Assembly (NCBI GenBank): GCA_018700525.1
Contig: JABITN010000110.1
Location: 1 to 35,043 of the forward strand
Direction of reading: 5' to 3'
DNA length: 35,043 bases
Source: Opitutales bacterium
GTDB lineage: Bacteria > Verrucomicrobiota > Verrucomicrobiia > Opitutales > Opitutaceae
Position 1 is the stretch's first letter. Each line of letters starts with the position of its first letter. A model generated the notes under the pieces. The model made no database searches, was not told the DNA's origin, and worked only from the letters and a program-made list of their open reading frames with translations. Below are positions 20,701-27,553 of the stretch, one piece after another. The translations under genes and the position numbers were made by a program.

Positions 20701-21517
20701 TAATCTTGAGCGCAGGAATACCATGCTCTTCGAATTGGCGAACGATCGCCTTTGTCAAAGGCTCGAAAGCGCGAGCAATGATGACGCCCTTTTCGGCGTC
20801 AACAGCATCCTCGACCAATACGTACTGACTGACGTTTTCCTTCGCCAACGCATCCGCAAGCGGCATCTCTTCGATAGTGTAAAAAAGGTTTAGGATATCG
20901 ATATCCGAAGAATATCCAGTTGCTCGCAGGAGCGTCGTGATAAGGAACTTACGACGACGGCGGCGACGATCGAGATAAACGTATAGCAGATCGTTATTAT
21001 CGAACTGGACTTCAAGCCAAGTACCGCGATCGGGAATGATGCGGAAAGAATGGAGAAGCTTGCCATTCGTATGCGGCGTAACTTCGTAGCAAATACCAGG
21101 AGAACGGTGCAACTGGCTGACGACGACGCGCTCGGCGCCGTTAATGATGAACGAACCGCGGCTCGTCACCATAGGCATTTCGCCCATGTAAATCTCTTCG
21201 TCCTTAAGATTGTCTTCCTCGCGAAGACGGAGCTTCACGTAAAGCGGTACCGCGTATGTGATACCCTCGCGAATACACTCGATCTCGGTCGCCTTGGGAT
21301 CTCCGATCGTATAGGAGACGAACTCAAGCACGAGGCGGCCATCGTAGCTTTCGATCGGAAAGACTTCGCTGAAGACTGCTTCGATTCCATCTTTCTTGCG
21401 TTCGAGAATCGGTGTGTCCTTCTGCAGAAAATCCAGGTAGGAATTGATCTGAATTTCAATCAGATTGGGAGGACTGATAGTGTCCTTAAGTTTTCCGAAA
21501 TTGATGCGGTCGGCCAT
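17744..21517 (-). CDS. rpoB: DNA-directed RNA polymerase subunit beta
   Basis: The 1257-residue protein is the second large RNA polymerase subunit. Hallmarks include [23 protein letters not shown], the rifampicin region [48 protein letters not shown], the catalytic-site lysine regions and [16 protein letters not shown], and a C-terminal [26 protein letters not shown]. In the rifampicin region Asp516, His526 and Ser531 (E. coli numbering) are wild type, but the residue at Asn518 is Ile. An AAGGAA element precedes the start. It follows rplL after a 162-bp gap with a strong hairpin. Confidence 0.99.
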   Translation of the reverse strand: [1257 protein letters not shown]

Positions 21518-21613
21518 GAAAGTTCCTTACTTGAATTGAGTAATTAGGTGCGAAATAAAAATTCGAAAACGGTCGCTCGAAAGAGAATCAGCGGCCGGTA
21601 TTTAGAGACAGCA

Positions 21614-21643
21614 AAGACAGGCGCGCGATAACGCGCCTGTCTT
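21614..21643 (-). terminator. Strong hairpin between rplL and rpoB (attenuator candidate)
   Basis: A perfect 12-bp stem, AAGACAGGCGCG (21614-21625) with CGCGCCTGTCTT (21632-21643), closes a six-base loop. On the minus strand it is followed by TTT within TTTGCTGTCTC, not a full U-run. A partial terminator at the rplL-rpoB junction is known in E. coli, where it lowers rpoBC expression relative to the ribosomal genes; position and strength match. It could also be an RNase III type processing site. Confidence 0.7.
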
Positions 21644-21679
21644 GATATAAAAAGCTGTTAGAAACAGTACTGAGCAATG

Positions 21680-22060
21680 CTATTTAAGTTCAACCTTTGC
21701 GCCAACTGCTTCGAGCTTGGTCTTGATTTCCGCAGCTTCGTCCTTGGAAGCAGCTTCCTTGACGGCCTTTGGAGCTCCTTCAACGAGATCTTTTGCGTCC
21801 TTAAGACCAAGACCGGTAATCGCACGCACTTCCTTGATCACATTGATCTTCTTAGCGCCTGCTTCGACGAGGATTACGTCGAATTCAGTCTTCTCTTCAA
21901 CTGCTTCAGCTACTGCGCCAGCGGAAGCTGCGGCAACGGCTACAGGAGCAGCAGCGCTTACGCCCCACTTATCTTCCAAGTCTTTAACCAATCCTGCTAT
22001 ATCGAGCACGGTTTGATTGCTGAGCCATTCGATTACGTCTTCTTTTGTGATGTCTGCCAT
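21680..22060 (-). CDS. rplL: 50S ribosomal protein L7/L12
   Basis: L7/L12 forms the mobile stalk that recruits and activates translation GTPases; several dimers bind L10. The 126-residue protein has an N-terminal helical dimerisation segment (residues 1-35), an Ala-rich hinge (about 36-55) and the conserved C-terminal domain [13 protein letters not shown]...[28 protein letters not shown]. It lies 120 bp after rplJ; that gap shows only weak hairpins and no clear ribosome binding site. Confidence 0.98.
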   Translation of the reverse strand: MADITKEDVIEWLSNQTVLDIAGLVKDLEDKWGVSAAAPVAVAAASAGAVAEAVEEKTEFDVILVEAGAKKINVIKEVRAITGLGLKDAKDLVEGAPKAVKEAASKDEAAEIKTKLEAVGAKVELK

Positions 22061-22180
22061 TGTCTTTATGATCGGCTAGTTCGGTTTCCCTCATTTAAGG
22101 CTGTTTATCGGCCCTAGCCTGTATCTTTGGTTTTCTTTATTGGTAAAACGAAGGCACATTGGCCCTCTAAATAGATAAAA

Positions 22181-22699
22181 CTAGTTGTCGTCCTTCGCGT
22201 CGGCTTTTGCCTGAAGGACATTGAGTATGTTCTGAGGAACCGCGTTGATGACGAATACCATCTGTTGAGCGGGCTTGCTTAGCAATCCAAGCAACTGAGC
22301 CCGCAAAGCATCCAACGAAGGCAATTTGGCCAACGCTTGAACTTCAGTTTGCTCAAGTCGTTTGCTACTAAGCATGCCTACCTTAACCTCGAATTTCTCA
22401 GCCTTGTCGAAATACTTCGTCAGAATCTTAGCGACTCCAGAGGGGTTTCCGCCACCGATGATGATCGCGTTCTGCCCCGTTAGTTGATCATCCAAAGCAG
22501 GAAGTCCGCGTCCCTTTGCGGCTACTTTAAGGATGTTGTTCTTAATGACGTGAAATTCAGCATCCTCCTTTACGAGCTGGCCACGCAGTTCTGCGATATC
22601 GACAACGTTTGCACGTTCGTAATCCGCCAAGAACAGGTAGTCCGACTTTTCGAGATGATTGTTAATCTCGTCTACTAGAAATTGTTTTTCCGGTCTCAT
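22181..22699 (-). CDS. rplJ: 50S ribosomal protein L10
   Basis: L10 anchors the L7/L12 dimers to 23S rRNA. The 172-residue protein shows the family layout: N-terminal KQFLVDEINNHLEKSDYLFLADYE, the RGQLVKEDAEFHVIKNNILKVA block, and a C-terminal helical tail that binds L7/L12. Identity is lower than for its neighbours, as is normal for L10. The gap after rplA is only 25 bp, leaving no space for an E. coli-type L10 leader directly before the gene. Confidence 0.97.
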   Translation of the reverse strand: MRPEKQFLVDEINNHLEKSDYLFLADYERANVVDIAELRGQLVKEDAEFHVIKNNILKVAAKGRGLPALDDQLTGQNAIIIGGGNPSGVAKILTKYFDKAEKFEVKVGMLSSKRLEQTEVQALAKLPSLDALRAQLLGLLSKPAQQMVFVINAVPQNILNVLQAKADAKDDN

Positions 22700-22724
22700 T
22701 TATCTAATGTTCCAAATTTAAAGG

Positions 22725-23417
22725 TTAGAACTTCGAGAACTCGGATCCGGCAAGCTTGAGGCCGGGAGTCATCGTTGCCGAAATGGTTGCACTGTGAATA
22801 TAACGCCCCTTGAAACCCACTGGACGAGCTTTCCCGACAGCATCGATTATCGTATTCAAGTTCTCGACGACTTGATCAATCGAGAAGGAACGCTTGCCTA
22901 CTCCGACCCCGAGAGTTGCGCTCTTATCGAGCTTGTACTCTACGCGACCTGCCATCACTTCCTTGATTGCTTTCTCGATATTTGGAGAAACCGTACCCGC
23001 CTTCGGGTTAGGCATCATTCCCTTTGGACCAAGAACGCGAGCGATCTTACGCACTTCCTTCATCGCATCCGGAGTCGCAACCGCGACATCGAAATCGAGC
23101 CAACCACCTTGAATCTTTTCGATAACATCTCCAAGACCCGCAGTTGTAGCGCCGGCAGCGATAGCCGCATCGACATCCGTAGTGAATGCGAGAACGCGAA
23201 CGGTCTTTCCGCTGCCGTGAGGCAGCATTACGGTACCACGAACCATCTCGTCGCCCTTGCGGGGGTCTACTAACAGTTTCATCGACAATTCGACAGTCTC
23301 ATCGAAATTAGCCTTCGGCAATTTCGCGAGAGCATCGACAGCCTCTGCAACCGTATACTCTTTAATCAAATCGGCTGCTTCTTGAGCAGCGCGAAAACGT
23401 TTAGTCAGTTTAGCCAT
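22725..23417 (-). CDS. rplA: 50S ribosomal protein L1
   Basis: L1 forms the mobile stalk at the E site and helps deacylated tRNA leave; in E. coli it represses its own operon. The 230-residue protein contains FDETVELSMKLLVDPRKGDEMVRGTVMLPHGSGK, the hallmark RKIARVLGPKGMMPNPKAGTV near residues 122-142, and a C-terminal NLNTIIDAVGKARPVGFKGRYIHSATIS. AAGGAG precedes the start and directly follows a hairpin. Confidence 0.98.
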   Translation of the reverse strand: MAKLTKRFRAAQEAADLIKEYTVAEAVDALAKLPKANFDETVELSMKLLVDPRKGDEMVRGTVMLPHGSGKTVRVLAFTTDVDAAIAAGATTAGLGDVIEKIQGGWLDFDVAVATPDAMKEVRKIARVLGPKGMMPNPKAGTVSPNIEKAIKEVMAGRVEYKLDKSATLGVGVGKRSFSIDQVVENLNTIIDAVGKARPVGFKGRYIHSATISATMTPGLKLAGSEFSKF

Positions 23418-23429
23418 GTAATACTCCTT

Positions 23430-23456
23430 GCAGTGCGAACGCCTTGCGGCTCCTGC
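23430..23456 (-). promoter_or_regulatory. Hairpin just upstream of the rplA ribosome binding site
   Basis: In the 70-bp rplK-rplA gap the transcript can fold GCAG-GA-GCC-GCAA-GGC-GTTCGCA-CTGC: two short helices separated by an asymmetric internal loop and capped by a GNRA tetraloop. It ends just before the AAGGAG of rplA. L1 mRNA targets are also two helices with an asymmetric loop. No room exists for the usual L1 target before rplK, which lies 8 bp from nusG, so this could be an alternative L1 site. The consensus was not verified. Confidence 0.35.
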
Positions 23457-23487
23457 GTTATGGGTGATCTATTATGAGAGAGTTATT

Positions 23488-23913
23488 TTAATCGACGACG
23501 TCGATGCCCATCGAGCGAGCCGTACCCGCGATAATGCGAGAAGCCATTTCCGGATCGGACGCATTGAGGTCCGCCTTCTTCGTCTCGACGATTTCGAGAA
23601 TCTGCTTCTTGGTAACGGTGCCAACCTTGTCGCGGTTCGGCACGCCCGATCCCTTCGCCAAGCCAGCTGCCTTCTTAAGAAGAACTGCCGCTGGAGGGGA
23701 CTTCAGGATAAAACTGAATGATCTGTCTTGGTAGACAGAGATAACGACAGGAAGAATAGTCCCTGCCTGATCCTTGGTCTTCGCATTGTACTCCTTGCAA
23801 AAGGCCATAATATTGACCCCTGCCGCGCCAAGCGCTGGTCCTACTGGAGGAGCTGGGTTTGCGCCGCCAGCGGGAAGCTGAAGACGAATCGTTCCGGTTA
23901 GTTTCTTTGCCAT
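23488..23913 (-). CDS. rplK: 50S ribosomal protein L11
   Basis: L11 forms the base of the stalk with 23S rRNA helices 43/44 and is needed for RelA activation. The 141-residue protein has the family blocks [21 protein letters not shown]...[14 protein letters not shown] near the N-terminus, and [22 protein letters not shown] and ARSMGIDV at the C-terminus. It starts 8 bp after nusG with no obvious Shine-Dalgarno sequence, so coupling is likely. Confidence 0.98.
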   Translation of the reverse strand: MAKKLTGTIRLQLPAGGANPAPPVGPALGAAGVNIMAFCKEYNAKTKDQAGTILPVVISVYQDRSFSFILKSPPAAVLLKKAAGLAKGSGVPNRDKVGTVTKKQILEIVETKKADLNASDPEMASRIIAGTARSMGIDVVD

Positions 23914-23921
23914 CTGATGTT

Positions 23922-24524
23922 CTAGCTAGTTATGCGTTCGACTTGCCAATATTCTAATTCCACTGGCGTAAAACGGCCAAAAATGGATACGGAAACCTTG
24001 AGCTTGCCTTTGTCGGGATCGAGTTCGTCGATCCGACCATTGAGATTGAGAAAAGGTCCATCGGTTATCTTCACTTCTTCGCCGACTTCGTATTGAATCT
24101 TCGGGGTTTCTTTACCCGAAGCCGCTTCGATTTGGCTGAGAACCGTGTCTATTTCCGACTTCTTAAGAGCAGCGGGCCTATTACCGCCCACAAAATTGAT
24201 AACGCCAGCGGTTTCGCGAACGAAATACCACGGCTTGTTCAAAAGCTTTCCGTCTTCCCCGTAAAGGTGCATACGGACAAACGCATATCCTGGATAGAAC
24301 TTCCGAGTAATTTGCGTCTTCTTGCCATTCTTTACTTCAACAACCGTTTCCGTCGGAACGAGGACTTCGAACACAGTGTCTTCCATCTCCTCTTCGACGA
24401 TGAACTTATCCAGGTACCGCTTCACTTTCCCTTCCTGATTAGAAAGAGTTTGAATGACGTACCAATCGCCCTGAGTTCTGTCGATGGTTTCGCTTGTTTC
24501 GCTTGTTTCGCTTATTTCGGTCAT
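23922..24524 (-). CDS. nusG: Transcription termination/antitermination factor NusG
   Basis: NusG binds the RNA polymerase clamp and links it to Rho or to ribosomal S10. The 200-residue protein has an NGN domain (from about residue 20, [19 protein letters not shown], through [12 protein letters not shown] and [19 protein letters not shown]) and a C-terminal KOW domain (about 146 onward, [19 protein letters not shown] ending [11 protein letters not shown]). The N-terminus has a short acidic repeat (SETSETSET) encoded by three near-identical 9-bp units at about 24484-24513. It lies 10 bp after secE. Confidence 0.97.
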   Translation of the reverse strand: MTEISETSETSETIDRTQGDWYVIQTLSNQEGKVKRYLDKFIVEEEMEDTVFEVLVPTETVVEVKNGKKTQITRKFYPGYAFVRMHLYGEDGKLLNKPWYFVRETAGVINFVGGNRPAALKKSEIDTVLSQIEAASGKETPKIQYEVGEEVKITDGPFLNLNGRIDELDPDKGKLKVSVSIFGRFTPVELEYWQVERITS

Positions 24525-24534
24525 CGCTTCAAAC

Positions 24535-24738
24535 TTAGCGCATGTAGCTGGTGAACAAGTTCACCACATTAGCGAGAGAGAAATCCGCTACAGCAATAAA
24601 GACACCCATAATGGCTATCGATACGAGCACCACTATGGTGGAATCGCGCAACTCAGTGCGAGTTGGCCAAGACGCCTTTTTCAATTCGCCCATGGTTTCG
24701 CCTGCGAAGATTCGGATGCTGCGGAAAGGATTTTTCAT
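24535..24738 (-). CDS. secE: Preprotein translocase subunit SecE
   Basis: SecE is the clamp subunit of the SecYEG channel. The 67-residue product is the short single-span form common outside Gammaproteobacteria: an amphipathic region with the conserved GELKKASWPTRTELRDSTIVVL motif (residues about 17-39), then one membrane helix (about 36-57). Position between tRNA-Trp and nusG is the standard order. No Shine-Dalgarno sequence is visible. Confidence 0.96.
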   Translation of the reverse strand: MKNPFRSIRIFAGETMGELKKASWPTRTELRDSTIVVLVSIAIMGVFIAVADFSLANVVNLFTSYMR

Positions 24739-24759
24739 TAAACGAGTTTATTATAAGAA

Positions 24760-24835
24760 TGGCAGGGCAGGAGGGAGTCGAACCCCCAACCAATGGTTTT
24801 GGAGACCACTACTCTACCAATTGAGCTACTGCCCT
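24760..24835 (-). tRNA. trpT: tRNA-Trp (anticodon CCA)
   Basis: The 76-nt gene folds as a full cloverleaf: acceptor AGGGCAG pairs with CTGCCCT, discriminator G, and the CCA end is encoded. The anticodon loop CTCCAAA has anticodon CCA, and the T-arm GGGGG-TTCGACT-CCCTC (one pair imperfect) is normal. tRNA-Trp between tuf and secE is an order seen in many bacteria. Its 5' end is only 12 nt past the U-run of the tuf terminator hairpin. Confidence 0.97.
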
Positions 24836-24847
24836 ATACCTTAATTT

Positions 24848-24891
24848 AAAAAAACAGAATTGCCGAAACCCGATTTTGCGGGTTTCGGCAA
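24848..24891 (-). terminator. Intrinsic terminator downstream of tuf
   Basis: A perfect 13-bp stem, TTGCCGAAACCCG (24860-24872) with CGGGTTTCGGCAA (24879-24891), has a six-base loop and on the minus strand is followed by TTCTG and then seven Ts (24848-24854). It lies 25 bp past the tuf stop and 12 nt before tRNA-Trp. It therefore either ends the tuf message with partial read-through, or must be bypassed, to express tRNA-Trp, secE and nusG. Confidence 0.9.
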
Positions 24892-24916
24892 GAAAAACAA
24901 ACTGTATGCGGATTGC

Positions 24917-26107
24917 TTACTCGACGACTTCGGTGATACGTCCAGCTCCGATTGTGCGTCCGCCTTCGCGGATTGCGAAGCGTTGACCCTTTTCCATAGC
25001 AATCGGCTTAGTCAAAGAGACTACGATCGAAATGTTATCGCCTGGCATAACCATTTCAACACCTTCAGGAAGTTCGCAAACACCCGTTACGTCTGTCGTA
25101 CGGAAGTAGAACTGAGGACGATAGCCATTGAAGAAAGGCGTGTGACGTCCACCTTCATCCTTAGAAAGAACGTAGATTTCAGCTTTACCCTTCTTATGAG
25201 GAGTGATCGTACCAGGAGCCGCCAATACTTGGCCACGCTCGATCGCTTCCTTATCTACGCCGCGAAGCAGAATACCAACATTGTCGCCAGCTTGACCTTG
25301 ATCAAGCATCTTACGGAACATTTCGACGCCAGTTACAGTCGATACTTGAGTATCCTTAAGACCGACGATTTCGATTTCGGAACCAACTTTAATAATACCG
25401 CGCTCGATACGACCCGTTGCGACCGTACCGCGACCAGTGATCGAGAATACGTCTTCAACAGACATCAAGAATGGCTTGTCGATTTCGCGTTCTGGCTCCA
25501 CTACGTCCGAATCGATAGCATCCATAAGGGCTTGGATATTGGCTTTGCCCTCGTCCGTACCTTCAAGAGCCGCCATAGCGGATCCACGGATAATCGTGGT
25601 GTCGTCGCCTGGAAAATCATACTTATCAAGCAACTCGCGCACTTCCATTTCTACCAACTCGAGAAGTTCCTCGTCGTCGATTAGGTCACACTTGTTAAGG
25701 AATACCACGATGCTCGGCACGCCAACCTGACGAGCAAGCAAGATGTGCTCGCGAGTCTGAGGCATTGGTCCATCAGCCGCACTAACCACCAAAATAGCGC
25801 CGTCCATTTGAGCCGCGCCGGTGATCATGTTTTTAACGAAGTCGGCGTGACCAGGACAGTCTACGTGAGCATAGTGACGCTTGTCAGACTCGTACTCAAC
25901 GTGAGCCACAGAGATCGTTACAACCTTTGTTTCGTCACGTACCGTACCACCCTTTGCGATATCGGAGTATGCCTTAGCTTCTGCGAGTCCCTTGCCTGCT
26001 TGAACAGCCAAGATCGACGTCGTCAACGTAGTTTTACCATGGTCAACGTGTCCGATTGTTCCGACGTTAACGTGTGGTTTAGTTCTTTCGAAGGTTCCTT
26101 TAGCCAT
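24917..26107 (-). CDS. tuf: Elongation factor Tu with atypical switch I loop
   Basis: EF-Tu delivers aminoacyl-tRNA to the ribosome. The 396-residue protein is canonical over most of its length: P-loop GHVDHGKT (19-26), DCPGH (83-87, with the catalytic His87), NKCD (138-141), and domains II and III including [24 protein letters not shown]. Switch I departs from the norm: the usual EEKARGITI is replaced by [10 protein letters not shown] (56-65), with two extra residues in the loop. Only the Mg-binding Thr (Thr64) and the next Ile are kept. No other tuf copy is in this window. It follows tRNA-Thr after 74 bp. Confidence 0.98.
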   Translation of the reverse strand: MAKGTFERTKPHVNVGTIGHVDHGKTTLTTSILAVQAGKGLAEAKAYSDIAKGGTVRDETKVVTISVAHVEYESDKRHYAHVDCPGHADFVKNMITGAAQMDGAILVVSAADGPMPQTREHILLARQVGVPSIVVFLNKCDLIDDEELLELVEMEVRELLDKYDFPGDDTTIIRGSAMAALEGTDEGKANIQALMDAIDSDVVEPEREIDKPFLMSVEDVFSITGRGTVATGRIERGIIKVGSEIEIVGLKDTQVSTVTGVEMFRKMLDQGQAGDNVGILLRGVDKEAIERGQVLAAPGTITPHKKGKAEIYVLSKDEGGRHTPFFNGYRPQFYFRTTDVTGVCELPEGVEMVMPGDNISIVVSLTKPIAMEKGQRFAIREGGRTIGAGRITEVVE

Positions 26108-26181
26108 TTTGCTTGTTCGTTATTTATGATTATTAAAATTGTTTCCCTCTCAACACTCCCATTAAAAAACCCTCGCCCGAA

Positions 26182-26257
26182 TGGAGCCCTCGAGCGGACT
26201 CGAACCGCCGACCTCATCCTTACCAAGGATGTGCTCTACCAACTGAGCTACAAGGGC
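26182..26257 (-). tRNA. thrT: tRNA-Thr (anticodon GGT)
   Basis: A 76-nt cloverleaf: acceptor GCCCTTG with CGAGGGC (one G-U pair), D-arm GCTCAGTTGGTAGAGC, anticodon stem CATCC/GGATG with loop TTGGTAA (anticodon GGT, reading ACC/ACU), T-arm GGCGG-TTCGAGT-CCGCT (one imperfect pair), discriminator T and an encoded CCA. A tRNA-Thr just before tuf is found in many bacteria, and it would be co-transcribed with tuf. Confidence 0.97.
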
Positions 26258-26296
26258 GTTTTCAAGTGGTGTGTGTCGAAAAAAGAAGCAAGAAGA

Positions 26297-26321
26297 TGCA
26301 TAACCGAAAAATGCCCGTCAA
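26297..26321 (-). promoter_or_regulatory. Possible promoter for tRNA-Thr and tuf
   Basis: Minus strand, about 40-60 bp before tRNA-Thr: a -35-like TTGACG (26316-26321) and a -10-like TATGCA (26297-26302). The spacer is 13 bp, too short for a standard sigma-70 site, so the -10 may be elsewhere (for example CATCTT, 17 bp from the -35). A strong promoter is expected in this 94-bp gap. The same gap opens with a weak AACC/GGTT hairpin plus T-run over the end of the upstream gene. Confidence 0.4.
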
Positions 26322-26351
26322 CTGAAATTTCAATAAAAAACCTAAAGGGGT

Positions 26352-27095
26352 TCATCGGGAAATCCGGACTAAGTACGAGCCGTTGAGCAACAAGCCCTTA
26401 GGCAACAGTTCCTTTGTCATTAATTCGCTCAACTTCCTGTCAATTTCAGGAAACCGGCTCGATTGGACGGTAGACGGCGTGCCGACCTGAAAGGAATCCA
26501 CGACCTGGACGAGGAATTCAACTGATTCCCACGCCTCTTCAACTTCCAAAACGGAGCGCCCTACACTAACAGATGTAGCTTTCGAAACCACCGACCGCCC
26601 AGTCCCCACCTCGACAATTTCGACTCCCAATCCTTCTAGCCCAGACCGGCTACGAATCGATTCCTCTCGTCCAAACTGTCGAGTAGCAACATAAGGGAAC
26701 GCCAACTGATTTTCACGCGGCACCCCTGCTCTACCCCACGAATTGCCAAAAGACTCGACGAAATTCCCGCTATCCGACGAAAATAACGGTGCATAATCTG
26801 GAAATGGCGTCGAATCCGCATTCGAATAATCCTCAATTCTTTCGAAATTCGCCCAATTCCAATGAGTAGGCTTCATCAACGGCTTCGGGTCGAAAAGCAT
26901 AATTTGCTCCTTCATCACCTGCGAGAGCTCCTCCGTGTCCGACCCTATATATTGCAAGCTCGCTCCTTTCGACTGTCGTTTTCGGTTAGCTTCGTCTGAA
27001 TCGGAAACCAATGCTACCATCCAAAAAACTCCGATGTGAACGATGCCTCCAGCCGATACGCCTACGATCCATCTAGAAGTCGATCGCTGCATCAA
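26352..27095 (-). CDS. Membrane-anchored protein of unknown family, last gene of the ExbB/ExbD operon (TonB-like candidate)
   Basis: I do not recognise the family. The 247-residue product has one N-terminal membrane helix (about residues 9-30, WIVGVSAGGIVHIGVFWMVA) preceded by basic residues, so it should be anchored in the inner membrane with a periplasmic domain. The middle is low in conservation and Ser/Glu/Arg-rich; the last 35 residues (FPEIDRKLSELMTKELLPK...GSYLVRIS) resemble the layout of a small alpha/beta domain ending in a strand, like TonB C-termini. It overlaps exbD by 4 bp (ATGA), so it is translationally coupled to the ExbB/ExbD motor, and a TonB/TolA-type transducer role is the natural inference. 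Confidence 0.6.
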   Translation of the reverse strand: MMQRSTSRWIVGVSAGGIVHIGVFWMVALVSDSDEANRKRQSKGASLQYIGSDTEELSQVMKEQIMLFDPKPLMKPTHWNWANFERIEDYSNADSTPFPDYAPLFSSDSGNFVESFGNSWGRAGVPRENQLAFPYVATRQFGREESIRSRSGLEGLGVEIVEVGTGRSVVSKATSVSVGRSVLEVEEAWESVEFLVQVVDSFQVGTPSTVQSSRFPEIDRKLSELMTKELLPKGLLLNGSYLVRISR

Positions 27096-27553
27096 CCCTT
27101 CGAATCCCCCAATGGACTAGCCTCGATCAAACGATTTTCTGTCGCCCATTGAATCGTATCGTACCCCGCAGCTTCCGCGATCTCGAAAATCGACGTGAAG
27201 GTCTGGGCTGAGACTGCCGCGTCCAACCGCACCAACAAAGTCACATTCTCCCGCACCTCCCCCCGCAACTCCAGCATCCGACTCAAACTTTCTAAATTCA
27301 AAATTCGATCTTCGAATATTATCTGCTCTACGCCACCGATTTCATCCACCGACATCACGTGCAAGCGATCCGAGACAATCGTTTGAACGTGATTCGATCG
27401 CGGCAGATCAATACGAATTCCCGGAGCGACAACGTAATTCGAACCAAAAAGCATCGCAAACAAGCCGATCGCACAGATATCCACGAATGGCCAAAAGCTC
27501 ACCGAGGCGGTCTTCGGAACCTCACTCTTCAGATTCAGAGCCAGCAGCTTCAT
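27092..27553 (-). CDS. ExbD/TolR-type biopolymer transport protein
   Basis: The 153-residue protein has the ExbD/TolR layout: short cytoplasmic N-terminus, one membrane helix (about 21-43), and a periplasmic domain. The essential proton-carrying aspartate of the family is present as Asp25 (WPFVDICAIGLF), and the motif NYVVAPGIRIDLPRS matches the segment after the helix. The periplasmic domain contains LLVRLDAAVSAQTFTSIFEIAEAAGYDTIQWATE, like other ExbD proteins. It overlaps exbB by 32 bp and the downstream gene by 4 bp. Confidence 0.88.
   Translation of the reverse strand: MKLLALNLKSEVPKTASVSFWPFVDICAIGLFAMLFGSNYVVAPGIRIDLPRSNHVQTIVSDRLHVMSVDEIGGVEQIIFEDRILNLESLSRMLELRGEVRENVTLLVRLDAAVSAQTFTSIFEIAEAAGYDTIQWATENRLIEASPLGDSKG

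Noticed and set aside
22061-22180. Possible regulatory structure between rplJ and rplL
   Set aside because: Only weak short stems (such as GAGGGC/GCCTTC with a G-U pair) can be drawn; not enough to claim a regulatory site.
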